A stretch of 64,000 nt of DNA. Source: Clostridioides difficile_A. Lineage in GTDB: Bacteria > Bacillota > Clostridia > Peptostreptococcales > Peptostreptococcaceae. A program made the position numbers and the translations under genes. The notes beneath the pieces are model-generated. The model ran no database searches, was not told where the DNA came from, and was given only the letters and a program-made list of their open reading frames with translations. The DNA is taken from assembly GCA_945909635.1 (NCBI GenBank), contig OX246690.1:3286001-3350000 (forward strand), in the 5' to 3' direction. Positions 52,722-61,593 of the stretch are shown here, piece by piece. Numbering within the stretch: position 1 is the first letter of the stretch; each line of letters begins with the position of its first letter.

Positions 52722-54235
52722 TAAATTTCCTCCATAAGTTTCTTTCTGTCTATTTTACCATTGATATTTGTTGGAAACTTAGAGATTATTGAAATATTTC
52801 TTGGAATCATATATGAAGGTATATATTTTCCCAATTCCTTTTTTATTATCATCCCATTTTTAATGTTACTTAAATCATTCTTTTCATTTAACTCAACAAT
52901 ACCTTTTAAGTAAGCAATTTTCTCATCCTTATATATTGGTAAAACTACTGCATTTTTTACATTATGTACTTTTCTTAAGTTATTCTCTATATCTTCTATT
53001 TCAATTCTAAATCCATTTAATTTTATTTGAAAATCTTTTCTCCCACAATAGTATATATTTCCATCTAGGAGATATCCCATATCTCCAGTTTTATAAGCTC
53101 TCCATTTTACACCATCTATTTCATCATAGAAGAATACTTCGTCAGTTTTTTCTTTATTATTAAAGTAACCTTTAGAAACTGATGGTCCAATTATTATAAT
53201 CTCACCTTTTTCATTTTCTTCAAGCTCATTTCCATCTTCACCAAGTATTTTTATTTTACAGTTTGACATAGGATATCCAACTGGAAGACTTTTTTCATCA
53301 TCTATGGCTTCTTTAGTCATATCATTTACACTTACACCAACAGTAGCTTCAGTTGGTCCATATCCATTGATGACTCTTGTATTTGGGAACCTACTCATAA
53401 GTTCCTTAGTAAGATTTTTTGAAAGTGCTTCTCCTATGAATATCATTGACTCAAGTTTAGGAAGCATTTTACTATTAAATTCTTTTTCTGTTACACATAC
53501 ACCTGCAAAAGAAGGAGTTGACACCCATACAGCTATATCTGACATGCTAAACTGTCTAAATAGCTCTTTATAATCTGCCAATACATCTTTTGATATTGAA
53601 AATAATGTCGCTCCATGAATAAGACCAGGATATATAGTTGTAACTGAAAGGTCAAAAGAATACGCTGCTTGATTCATTATTACTTTTTCACTTCCATCTA
53701 TATTTAGATATGGACTTATCCAATCCGAAAAGCTATCTAAATTGTTTGAACTTATTTGAACCCCTTTTGGCTTTCCTGTACTTCCTGAAGTAAATAGTAT
53801 ATATGCATTTTCATCATCTTTTACCCAGTTTTCTTTATGTAATGATTTTCCTTGATATTCATTTATTATGTCGTTTAGCTTGTTCATATCAATTACATTG
53901 ATATCTCCAAAATCTTTTTCATCACTAAAATTAAATAATACCTTTGGTTTTATCTCTTTAGTAACTTCAAAAACTCTATCTATTGGAAAACTAATGTCAA
54001 GAGGTACATATGCTCTACCTGATTTTAAAGCTCCTATCATACACGCCATTATCATATTTTCTTTATTTCCATAAATCACTATTGGAGTATCTTCTTCTTT
54101 GTATACATCTTTTAGAAAAACTGATATAGCATCTGAATATTGATTTAAATCTTTATAAGAAAGTTTATTTCCATTACACATTAGTGCTATTCTATCTGTA
54201 TTTGAATATTTTTTTATTCCTTCAATAATTTTCAT
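52721..54235 (-). CDS. dltA: D-alanine--D-alanyl carrier protein ligase DltA
   Basis: The 504-residue adenylate-forming enzyme has the P-loop YILFTSGSTGKPKGVQ, INGYGPTEATVGVSV, YKTGDMGYLLDGNIYYCGRKDFQIKLNGFRIE and the C-terminal catalytic lysine in PTNINGKIDRKKL. It activates D-alanine with ATP and loads it on DltC. AAAGGAG precedes the ATG, 14 nt after the dltX stop. Confidence 0.95.
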   Translation of the reverse strand: MKIIEGIKKYSNTDRIALMCNGNKLSYKDLNQYSDAISVFLKDVYKEEDTPIVIYGNKENMIMACMIGALKSGRAYVPLDISFPIDRVFEVTKEIKPKVLFNFSDEKDFGDINVIDMNKLNDIINEYQGKSLHKENWVKDDENAYILFTSGSTGKPKGVQISSNNLDSFSDWISPYLNIDGSEKVIMNQAAYSFDLSVTTIYPGLIHGATLFSISKDVLADYKELFRQFSMSDIAVWVSTPSFAGVCVTEKEFNSKMLPKLESMIFIGEALSKNLTKELMSRFPNTRVINGYGPTEATVGVSVNDMTKEAIDDEKSLPVGYPMSNCKIKILGEDGNELEENEKGEIIIIGPSVSKGYFNNKEKTDEVFFYDEIDGVKWRAYKTGDMGYLLDGNIYYCGRKDFQIKLNGFRIEIEDIENNLRKVHNVKNAVVLPIYKDEKIAYLKGIVELNEKNDLSNIKNGMIIKKELGKYIPSYMIPRNISIISKFPTNINGKIDRKKLMEEI

Positions 54236-54249
54236 ATAAAAATGCTCCT

Positions 54250-54396
54250 TTAAAATCCGTTATAAATAAATGGCAATTCTTTAAATGGAGTAAATGTTAG
54301 TACTCCTATCGCCAATATTATAACCATAGTTAAACAAATACTAGTTACCAATTCTTTATTGCTCTTTAAATATTTTAAATAATCTCTCACAGACAT
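54250..54396 (-). CDS. dltX: DltX small membrane protein
   Basis: The 48-residue ORF has a basic N terminus (MSVRDYLKYLKSNKE), one membrane helix (about residues 17-35, SICLTMVIILAIGVLTF) and the C-terminal motif PFIYNGF. That motif matches the conserved FIYN ending of DltX proteins, which receive the D-alanyl group during teichoic acid alanylation. It starts 41 nt inside the 3' end of dltD in another frame and ends 14 nt before dltA. It is easily missed because of its length and overlap. The position between dltD and dltA in this operon supports the call. Confidence 0.88.
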   Translation of the reverse strand: MSVRDYLKYLKSNKELVTSICLTMVIILAIGVLTFTPFKELPFIYNGF

Positions 54397-55546
54397 CTAC
54401 CCATCCTTTCGTACCAAGATGCATTACATCTCTTAAATAATATTTATCTGACCCTTTATCTTTAAGATTTAGAACTTCAAAACCCTTACTTTCTGCTATT
54501 TTTTGTGCTTTATCATAGTATTGGTCTCTTTCTTTTTCAGATATACCAGTCAAATCATAGAATTTACCCATACTTGGGATTAGTACAACAACTGGCTTAA
54601 TATCTAAGTCAGTACAGACATTTAGCATAAGTTTATAACTGTCAAACTCTTTAGAAGTTAACAAATCTACGTCTTTGTCTCTTCCTTTAAATTGTTCTAT
54701 ACCATCCTTAAAATGCATTTGATAATAATATTTATCAATATTTAGTGGATTTTTACCAACTCTTTTTTTAGCATCTTCAATAGCTTTCTTTCTCTCATGT
54801 GACCAATTTATTGGCCCTTTTCTTTTTCCTTTTCTTCTTTCATCTAGCCTAATTAATTTTTTATAAAGTATCCCTTTTTCTTTAAGAGCTATACAATACT
54901 TTCTTCCTTGAAAATAAGGCTCTAAAATCACCTTCTCAGCTTTTTCTGACAAGGTCTTAGGTTCATATAGCTTTGCATATAGCGCCTCTGCTTTATACTC
55001 GTCACTTCCCCACAATAGTTTGCTTGATTTTTTTGCATATTCAATCTTATTTTCTCTAGATATCTTTGGATTATCTAAAAATCTATAAAATTGTATTGGT
55101 GAAAATCTAGATTGATAATGATGGCTTGTTACCCCATCTTTCTCCATAAACCATTGCATAGAAACTAACAAGACAACTTTCTTATTATCAATATTAGGAT
55201 TCATACTTCCTAATATTGCAGCATCTTGTAATGTCTGAGTATAGGCTCTCCCAATTGCAAACACCTTGTTTTTACTCCTATCCGTATTAAAATAGTACTT
55301 CGGATGTTGTTTTGTTGAATTACCAAGTTCTGATGACCCCAAAATCATAATATCCTTTTCTCTTAAAAAATGATTATTTGCTGTAACACCTTTGTCCTTT
55401 ATATCACTTAAAGTATCATCCATAATTGGAAGTAGATTTTTCTCCCTCAAAAGTTCATCAGTTTTAGAATCAAGAAATTTGTCTAGCCCAAATAAAAATA
55501 CTACGCCTATTATAAACGGAGTAATAAAGTATATCAATTTTCTCAT
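54356..55546 (-). CDS. dltD: D-alanyl transfer protein DltD
   Basis: The 396-residue protein has an N-terminal membrane anchor (LIYFITPFIIGVVFLFGL) and an SGNH-like extracellular domain. IMILGSSELGN holds the catalytic Ser, and DVMHLGTKGW near the C terminus holds the Asp and His. It takes part in the last steps of D-alanine attachment outside the membrane. It is the first gene of the operon, the reverse of the dltXABCD order of bacilli and lactic acid bacteria, and as known for C. difficile. Its last 41 nt overlap dltX. Confidence 0.93.
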   Translation of the reverse strand: MRKLIYFITPFIIGVVFLFGLDKFLDSKTDELLREKNLLPIMDDTLSDIKDKGVTANNHFLREKDIMILGSSELGNSTKQHPKYYFNTDRSKNKVFAIGRAYTQTLQDAAILGSMNPNIDNKKVVLLVSMQWFMEKDGVTSHHYQSRFSPIQFYRFLDNPKISRENKIEYAKKSSKLLWGSDEYKAEALYAKLYEPKTLSEKAEKVILEPYFQGRKYCIALKEKGILYKKLIRLDERRKGKRKGPINWSHERKKAIEDAKKRVGKNPLNIDKYYYQMHFKDGIEQFKGRDKDVDLLTSKEFDSYKLMLNVCTDLDIKPVVVLIPSMGKFYDLTGISEKERDQYYDKAQKIAESKGFEVLNLKDKGSDKYYLRDVMHLGTKGWVDVCERLFKIFKEQ

Positions 55547-55687
55547 ATTTTCTCTCCTCTAAAAATATTCAAATTTATGTTATTATTAATCATATTAGTT
55601 TTGATGTATATATTCAACTACAAAATTGTAATAAAATCGCCAAAACTTTTTTTGATACTGTTACAAAATTGTAAAAAAAACAGAAAA

Positions 55688-55721
55688 AAAGTACTAAGAG
55701 AGAGTCTCCTCTTAGTACTTT
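55688..55721 (-). terminator. Intrinsic terminator downstream of the Gfo/Idh/MocA genes
   Basis: AAAGTACTAAGAG pairs with CTCTTAGTACTTT and has T-runs at its end. It separates this gene pair from the dlt operon. Confidence 0.85.
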
Positions 55722-55789
55722 TTTATACTTATAATTTGACATTTTAATACTTAAATATGTATACATTTTAACCTAATCTAAAATTAAAT

Positions 55790-56761
55790 TTACTCAAAAG
55801 TATACCTTAATCCCCATTGTTTTCTTATCTCATCCATTAAGTTCATAACATCTATAGACAATTCTATAGTATCAGCTTTTATTTTATTCAAGATACAATT
55901 ATTAATATATTCAATTTCATATTTTAAAGCTTTTTCTGTATATCCACATTCTATATTTTCAACTCTTCCATCATCTGTATAAGTTATTGTTGCTTTCGAT
56001 GCTCTTGGGAAATTTTCTACAGTTATAAATCCTAATTCACCTGCAACAACACCTTTTTTAGGCATCTTCGCCCTCATAGTTAATGATATTACAGCCATCT
56101 CATCATTAGAATTTTTTAAAATTATTCCAGATTGTTCATCTACACCCGTTTCAAAGTTTTTAACAGTTGTTAAAATCTCATTTGGTTGAGTTGACATAAA
56201 GTATCTAGTAAATGAAAGTGCATATGTACCAATATCAAGTAATGCCCCTCCAGCTAAATCTTGACTAAAAAATCGATTATTAACATCGTACTCTTTACAA
56301 CTTCCAAAAGATACTTGTATCATTTTAATTTTTCCCAAACTTCCAGACTCTACTATGTTTTTTAATTTTTTATATAAAGGCATGTAATAAATAGTCATTG
56401 CCTCTGCCACTATCAAATTTTTTTCGTTAGCTAAGGTTACAATCTCTCTTAGTTGACTTCCATTTACCGTTATAGCTTTTTCACAAAAAACATGTTTTCC
56501 ATTTTCTAAACTTTTCATTATATATTCATAATGGTTACAATGTGGAGTAGATATATACACTACATCTATATCCTCATTCTTTAACATTTTATCATAATCA
56601 TCATACACTTTTTCTATCCCAAACTTGTTTGCAAAATTCTCAGCTCTTTCTATACTTCTTGAAGCAACTGCATACATACTACAATTTAACTCATTCATAG
56701 CTTGTGCAAACTCTAAAGCAATAGTCCCAGGTCCCAATATAGCCCACTTTATATTATACAT
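55790..56761 (-). CDS. Gfo/Idh/MocA-family NAD(P)-dependent oxidoreductase
   Basis: The protein has about 323 residues. It has the Rossmann fold start WAILGPGTIALEFAQAM, the EKAITV motif (FCEKAITVNGSQL) and the C-terminal alpha/beta domain with GGALLDIGTYALSF, the usual D-x3-H-type site being DIGTY. It probably reduces or oxidises a sugar, inositol or dihydrodiol; the substrate is unknown. The second ATG (56761) fits the Shine-Dalgarno sequence better. A paralogue lies immediately upstream. Confidence 0.85.
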   Translation of the reverse strand: MYNIKWAILGPGTIALEFAQAMNELNCSMYAVASRSIERAENFANKFGIEKVYDDYDKMLKNEDIDVVYISTPHCNHYEYIMKSLENGKHVFCEKAITVNGSQLREIVTLANEKNLIVAEAMTIYYMPLYKKLKNIVESGSLGKIKMIQVSFGSCKEYDVNNRFFSQDLAGGALLDIGTYALSFTRYFMSTQPNEILTTVKNFETGVDEQSGIILKNSNDEMAVISLTMRAKMPKKGVVAGELGFITVENFPRASKATITYTDDGRVENIECGYTEKALKYEIEYINNCILNKIKADTIELSIDVMNLMDEIRKQWGLRYTFE

Positions 56762-56811
56762 ATACATCTCCTCACACTTTTTTATATATTATCAATACTT
56801 TACAATATAAA

Positions 56812-57828
56812 TTACATACTATCAGCTGGATAAACAATATTACATTGTCTTCTTATCTCATCCATAAGTTCCATTACAATTATTGAGTTTTCATAAGAGT
56901 TTATTTTAGACTCTATTTTATTGTTATTTATAAGACTTATAAACTCAACAAGTTCATAGTACATGCCTTCTATTTCTCTAGGTTTTTCCTCTTCTTTTTC
57001 TTTTAAAATAGATATATCTTCTTCTCTTCCATCTCTATACTTTATAATAGCTTTTTCAAATAGATTCAGTTTTTCAATTATTATACTTCCCTCTTCTCCT
57101 TGTATCTCAGATGGTATATAAGAATCAGCTATTTTTGAATACTGAATTATTGCATCCATATCATCGTATTTAAATATAGCTGAGCCTTCTCCATCAACTC
57201 CAGTTTGAAGTATATGAGAAGTTGCCTTTACTGATTTTGGAGCTCCAAATAGATTTACCATTGGATGTATACAATACACTCCTATGTCCATCAATGCACC
57301 ATTCGATAACTCTTTTTTAAAAGCATTTTCTATAATTCCATTCTTATACTTATCATATCTTGAAGAATATTGACAATAACTTCCAAAGTATCTTCTTATC
57401 TTTCCTATTTTATATAAGTTTTCTTTAACTGCCTTAAAGTTTGGAACACATGTAATTCTCATCGCTTCCATAAGAAGTACATTATTGTCTCTAGCTGTTT
57501 CTATCATCAGTTTTACTTCTTTTAAATTAGATGCTAATGATTTCTCACAAAGTACATGTTTTTTGTATTTTAAACAAGTAAGAGCTTGTTTTGAATGTAT
57601 AGCATTTGGAGAAGCTATATATATAGCATCTATATCACTTGATTTAGCCATTTTTTCTAAATCATCAAAAAAAATACTTACTCCATATGGCTCTCCAAAT
57701 TCCTTAGCTCTTTCTAAATCCCTTGAATATACAGCAACCAATTCAAATTCTTTAATCCTAAAAGCAGCTCTTAGAAATGTTTTTGCTATATTACTTGTCC
57801 CAATAATACCAAATCTTACTTTACTCAT
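56812..57828 (-). CDS. Gfo/Idh/MocA-family NAD(P)-dependent oxidoreductase, paralogue
   Basis: The 338-residue protein starts with FGIIGTSNIAKTFLRAA. It has the conserved lysine motif HVLCEKSLASN and SNGALMDIGVYCIHPM in the C-terminal domain, where the histidine typical of catalytically active members is visible. It is about 50 nt upstream of a related gene; the pair looks like a duplication and likely acts on related sugars or polyols. Confidence 0.85.
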   Translation of the reverse strand: MSKVRFGIIGTSNIAKTFLRAAFRIKEFELVAVYSRDLERAKEFGEPYGVSIFFDDLEKMAKSSDIDAIYIASPNAIHSKQALTCLKYKKHVLCEKSLASNLKEVKLMIETARDNNVLLMEAMRITCVPNFKAVKENLYKIGKIRRYFGSYCQYSSRYDKYKNGIIENAFKKELSNGALMDIGVYCIHPMVNLFGAPKSVKATSHILQTGVDGEGSAIFKYDDMDAIIQYSKIADSYIPSEIQGEEGSIIIEKLNLFEKAIIKYRDGREEDISILKEKEEEKPREIEGMYYELVEFISLINNNKIESKINSYENSIIVMELMDEIRRQCNIVYPADSM

Positions 57829-57922
57829 TATAAATCACTCCCTATTTTCTATATTTTATTTTGATTTAAATAGAAAACTTTATAACCTATTATAATATTC
57901 TCAAATAAATTCATCAAATAAA

Positions 57923-57971
57923 AAAGAAAGCTAATTTTAAATGATTTCATCATTTTAACATAGCTTTCTTT
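57923..57971 (-). terminator. Intrinsic terminator
   Basis: AAAGAAAGCTA pairs with TAGCTTTCTTT, with a further TGATTTCATCA-type inner hairpin, downstream of the small membrane protein gene. Confidence 0.8.
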
Positions 57972-58006
57972 CTACTACAATCTAAGTTTAACCTATACTT
58001 TTAAAG

Positions 58007-58546
58007 TTACCTTTCCACTATATCTCTATTTCCTCTCAATAGTTTTATAGTAAAAATTTCATCTACAAACAGTGCTACCAATAGTACAGTTGCAAGAATT
58101 GGCCAATAAGGCATTATAAGTCGATACAAATTGTCAATTATATATACTTGAAAATATCTTACCCCAATAAAAGTCAGTATAGTCCAGTACATAGAAAACT
58201 TTAAACATACTATTCCTCTACTATTGTACTTGTAATCAGAATAATCCCAATATACCTTATTAAAATATATTTTCATAAGTATACCTGTAATGTATTCTAC
58301 TGTTGTTGGTACCACTAAACATAATAAAAGCAATGCAAATATATTATTTGGGTCAATAAATCTTGAGACCTCGATTATAATCGACATTGCAATTGCATAC
58401 ATTGGTTTAAATGGGCCATTTAAAAATCCATCCTCTTGAAAATGTCCTTGTGTATAATAACTGTATAAGTTTTCAATTATCCAACCTATAAAACCATACA
58501 AGAAAAAATTAAATAAAAAATATAATAGAGAACCTGCATTATCCAT
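58007..58546 (-). CDS. Small integral membrane protein (putative ABC-transporter type IV family)
   Basis: The 179-residue protein has about five hydrophobic segments and the pattern FFLYGFIGWIIENLYSYYTQGHFQEDGFLNGPFKPMYAIAM, which matches the putative ABC-transporter type IV (DUF/CmpB-like) membrane family. No ATP-binding partner is nearby, so the name is only a family label. I chose the ATG at 58546 because AGGAGG lies 7 nt before it; an upstream in-frame ATG lacks such a site. Confidence 0.72.
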   Translation of the reverse strand: MDNAGSLLYFLFNFFLYGFIGWIIENLYSYYTQGHFQEDGFLNGPFKPMYAIAMSIIIEVSRFIDPNNIFALLLLCLVVPTTVEYITGILMKIYFNKVYWDYSDYKYNSRGIVCLKFSMYWTILTFIGVRYFQVYIIDNLYRLIMPYWPILATVLLVALFVDEIFTIKLLRGNRDIVER

Positions 58547-58647
58547 GAATATTCCTCCTAATTGTTTATAATTATTTTTTCTCATATTCATGGATTTATT
58601 CTAAATCGAAGAAATTATATTTAATTTATTTAATCTAATATTTTATA

Positions 58648-59328
58648 TTATAGATTATTACATGTTTTAGAATTCAAACTTTTTAGGTATTCTCTAACCT
58701 CTAATAAGTTTTCAAGTATCTTATGTGATTGTGCTTTAATCTGTTCGTCTGGTTCTTTTAAATCTGGTACATTTATACATCTTATACCACCATTATATGC
58801 AGCTTCCACACCCATAGGGGAATCCTCTATAACAATACAATTTTGTGGTTCTATATTTATTTTTTTTGCTGCTTTTAAGAATATTTCTGGATTTGGCTTA
58901 GAGTTTACAACATCATCCCCACATACTATAGCATCAAAGTACTCTTTTAAATTTGCTTTGGCTAACCTCTTTACTGCTCTTTCTCTTTTTGTAGATGTTG
59001 CAACAGCCATTTTATATCCACTTTCCTTTAAGAATGAGATTAATTCATTAACTCCTAATTTAATAGGTGCTCCTTCTCTATCCATAAATTCAATCATGTT
59101 TTTAGTTTTTTCATCGTACAAATCTATTATTGGAACAGAACTATCGTATATATTTGTAAGACCTTCTATTATACCCTTACGATTTCTTCCCATAACTGAT
59201 GTGTATATTTCTTTAGTCATAGTATATCCATACTTTTCAAATGTCTCTATCCAAAATTCAAGAGATATTCTCTCTGAATCAAACAAAACTCCATCCATAT
59301 CAAAAATAATTCCTTCTACTTTTTGCAT
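58648..59328 (-). CDS. HAD-superfamily hydrolase (beta-phosphoglucomutase-like)
   Basis: The 226-residue protein has nucleophile motif FDMDGVLFDSE, a helical cap, the Thr/Ser motif MAVATSTKRERA, Lys in SKPNPEIF and the acidic motif CIVIEDSPMGVEAA. This is the subfamily of phosphoglycolate phosphatase and beta-phosphoglucomutase; it should remove or transfer phosphate on a sugar phosphate. The substrate is not readable. It starts 28 nt after the stop of the CorC-type gene and is probably co-transcribed with it. Confidence 0.88.
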   Translation of the reverse strand: MQKVEGIIFDMDGVLFDSERISLEFWIETFEKYGYTMTKEIYTSVMGRNRKGIIEGLTNIYDSSVPIIDLYDEKTKNMIEFMDREGAPIKLGVNELISFLKESGYKMAVATSTKRERAVKRLAKANLKEYFDAIVCGDDVVNSKPNPEIFLKAAKKINIEPQNCIVIEDSPMGVEAAYNGGIRCINVPDLKEPDEQIKAQSHKILENLLEVREYLKSLNSKTCNNL

Positions 59329-59356
59329 ACAATTCCTCCAATATTTTTTGATATAA

Positions 59357-60646
59357 TTATATTACACTTTTTATGATTAATTTTACAACCCTCAATTTAT
59401 CCAATTCTAATATTGTAAAATTATAGTTTTCAAAAGTCACACTTTGATTTACTTTAATATTTGAACCTAGCATATAGGATATCCATCCACCTATACTGTC
59501 AAACCCATCATGTTCTATATCAAGCCCAAAATACTTGTTAATATAGTTAATCGACTCAGTTCCATCAACCAAATAAGAACCTGCTCCTATTTTCTTAATA
59601 TGAGTCTCTTCTTTATCAAATTCATCTTGAATTTCTCCAACTATCTCTTCTAGTATATCCTCTATTGTAACCACTCCAGATGTACCACCATATTCATCAA
59701 CTACTATGGCAAGTTGAAGCTTCTCTTTTCTTATTCTCTCAAGAGCCTTATCTATAGTTAAGTTTTCAGATATGTATATAATATCTCTCAATATTTGTTT
59801 CAGTTCAATTTTATTTTCATTTATCTTTTGATTATATAAATCTCTTATATGTACAAAACCTAATATATCATCTTTATTTTTTCTACATACTGGATATCTT
59901 GTGACACCTTCTTCTTTTAAAGTAGATAATATCTTTTCTTCTGAATCACTTTCATATACACATACCATATCAGTTCTAGGCACCATTATCTCTCTAATTT
60001 TCTTTTCCTCAAATTCAAAAATATTATCAACAAATCTTTGTTCTGATTCATCTATAAGACCACTTCTATAACTTTCTTCCACTAATAACCTTATTTCATC
60101 ACCTGTATGTGGCTCATCAACCTCATCAGCTTGTGAATATCCAAATGGTTTAAGAAATAAATCAGTACTTAGGTTGAAAAAATATATCACTGGATATGTT
60201 AACTTATAAAATCCTATTAATAAAAAAGATGTACTTAACATTATTTTTTCCGTATTATAAAGTGCTAAAGCTTTAGGAACCAATTCTCCTATTACAACTT
60301 CTACCATTGTTATAATTAAAAATGAAATAGAAATTGATATGGTATATATAATACTTTCACTAAGATTAAAGATACTTATTATTGGTAAAATTAACTCTTT
60401 AACTGTAGATTCTCCCATCCAACCTAATGCAAGTGAACAGAGTGTTATTCCAAGTTGACATGCTGAAAGATAGGAGTTTAAATTGTCTTTTATTGTTTTA
60501 CATCTTATTGCATTATTATTGCCTTCAGCTATCATAGTATCTATCCTGGAACTACGAAGCTTTACCATAGCAAATTCACAAGCTACAAAAAAAGCATTTA
60601 TCAAAACAAGTATTGCTATAAGTGTTACATTTAATAAATCCCGCAT
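59357..60646 (-). CDS. CNNM/CorC-type membrane protein (DUF21, CBS pair, CorC-HlyC domain)
   Basis: The 429-residue protein has, in order: an N-terminal DUF21 membrane domain with about four segments (INAFFVACEFAMVKLRSSRID); a CBS pair (MVPRTDMVCVYESDSEEKILSTLKEEGVTRYPVC; DKALERIRKEKLQLAIVVDEYGGTSGVVTIEDILEEIVGEI); and a C-terminal CorC/HlyC domain. Often called haemolysin-like, such proteins export or regulate Mg2+ or Co2+. The first hydrophobic segment may act as the signal. It is the first gene of an operon with the HAD hydrolase. Confidence 0.9.
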   Translation of the reverse strand: MRDLLNVTLIAILVLINAFFVACEFAMVKLRSSRIDTMIAEGNNNAIRCKTIKDNLNSYLSACQLGITLCSLALGWMGESTVKELILPIISIFNLSESIIYTISISISFLIITMVEVVIGELVPKALALYNTEKIMLSTSFLLIGFYKLTYPVIYFFNLSTDLFLKPFGYSQADEVDEPHTGDEIRLLVEESYRSGLIDESEQRFVDNIFEFEEKKIREIMVPRTDMVCVYESDSEEKILSTLKEEGVTRYPVCRKNKDDILGFVHIRDLYNQKINENKIELKQILRDIIYISENLTIDKALERIRKEKLQLAIVVDEYGGTSGVVTIEDILEEIVGEIQDEFDKEETHIKKIGAGSYLVDGTESINYINKYFGLDIEHDGFDSIGGWISYMLGSNIKVNQSVTFENYNFTILELDKLRVVKLIIKSVI

Positions 60647-60789
60647 AAAGTATTGGTTCTTATAATATAAGAAATCTATAAGAACTCAAAGTTCCCCCCT
60701 TATATTTCTAAAATTTAATTTATAATATATATTCTATCATATTTATTAATATATCTTACTTTATTACAAATAATTTTTATATACCAAAT

Positions 60790-60840
60790 AACCCCTTTTA
60801 ATATTTATGGTAGGCTATCTAATAAACATTAAAAGGGGTT
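60790..60840. terminator. Intrinsic terminator next to the degraded gene
   Basis: AACCCCTTTTAAT pairs perfectly with ATTAAAAGGGGTT. Its upstream arm overlaps the last codons of the gene fragment at 60829, consistent with the end of an old transcription unit. Confidence 0.85.
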
Positions 60841-61062
60841 ATTTAAATTATATATCAGCAAATAAATTCTAGGAGAACCTATTCTAAATCCATCTGCTAA
60901 AGTAACACCTCCTATTATGCATGAAGGTATAGTTGGTATTGAACTAAATATAGATACTATTATATATGTTAATGCATTTCCCATCGTAGCAGACTCTAAT
61001 TCTTTATCTGTAACCTCTCTATTCATAGCTCTAATAGTAACAATCGTTGTAGCTCCCATCAT
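60829..61062 (-). pseudogene. Fragment of a membrane protein gene
   Basis: A 77-residue open frame has one or two hydrophobic segments (NALTYIIVSIFSSIPTIPSCIIGG). The readable frame extends about eight codons further upstream (to near 61086) before a stop, and no Shine-Dalgarno sequence precedes its ATG. The sequence looks like an internal or C-terminal piece of a transporter-like protein, with the original terminator retained. I do not recognise the family. A short real membrane protein remains possible. Confidence 0.45.
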
Positions 61063-61133
61063 ATCAGCTAACTTGAACGATATTTATTTTGACCACAATA
61101 TTATCTATGTATAGTTTTTAGTGGCACTCAATC

Positions 61134-61484
61134 TTATTCTTTGTACTCTCCAAGTTTGTACCTTTTATTGATTTCGTGTTCTGCCCTTATAAACTCTAAA
61201 TTTCCCTCACCCATCAGTTCAGACATTTTTTTCTTTCTAGCATAGAGCCAATTTTTATCAATATTTTTATAATACTTATAATCAGTCCAATATACTATTG
61301 ATGTTATTTCTCCTGGATTACTTTCACTAATCCATATCTCAGAACCAGCAAATCCCTCTAATAATTCTAAACCCTTAACCCAAATTTCATAATCTAATTG
61401 TAAGTATTTTTCTATTAAGTTGATATTTACCCTGAAAGTTAGTTCTTCAACAAACAAAGGCTTTTCAAATACTTTTAATTTCAT
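61134..61484 (-). CDS. Small TIGR03792-like protein of unknown function
   Basis: The protein has 116 residues if the ATG at 61484 is used, which has GAAGGAAG upstream; a longer start adds 15 residues without support. It looks like a ferredoxin-like-fold dimer of the antibiotic-biosynthesis-monooxygenase type (LTFRVNINLIEKYLQLDYEIWVKGLELLEGFAGSEIWISESNPGEITSIVYW, followed by WLYARKKKMSELMG). That pattern resembles the uncharacterised TIGR03792 family. The function is unknown. Confidence 0.65.
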   Translation of the reverse strand: MKLKVFEKPLFVEELTFRVNINLIEKYLQLDYEIWVKGLELLEGFAGSEIWISESNPGEITSIVYWTDYKYYKNIDKNWLYARKKKMSELMGEGNLEFIRAEHEINKRYKLGEYKE

Positions 61485-61593
61485 ATTATATACTTCCTTC
61501 TTTAATATTTGACTATTTTTTCTATACAACTATTTTCAACTTAATTTACCTATATATAACCACTTCTTATTCTTACATTTATTTATTACAACA

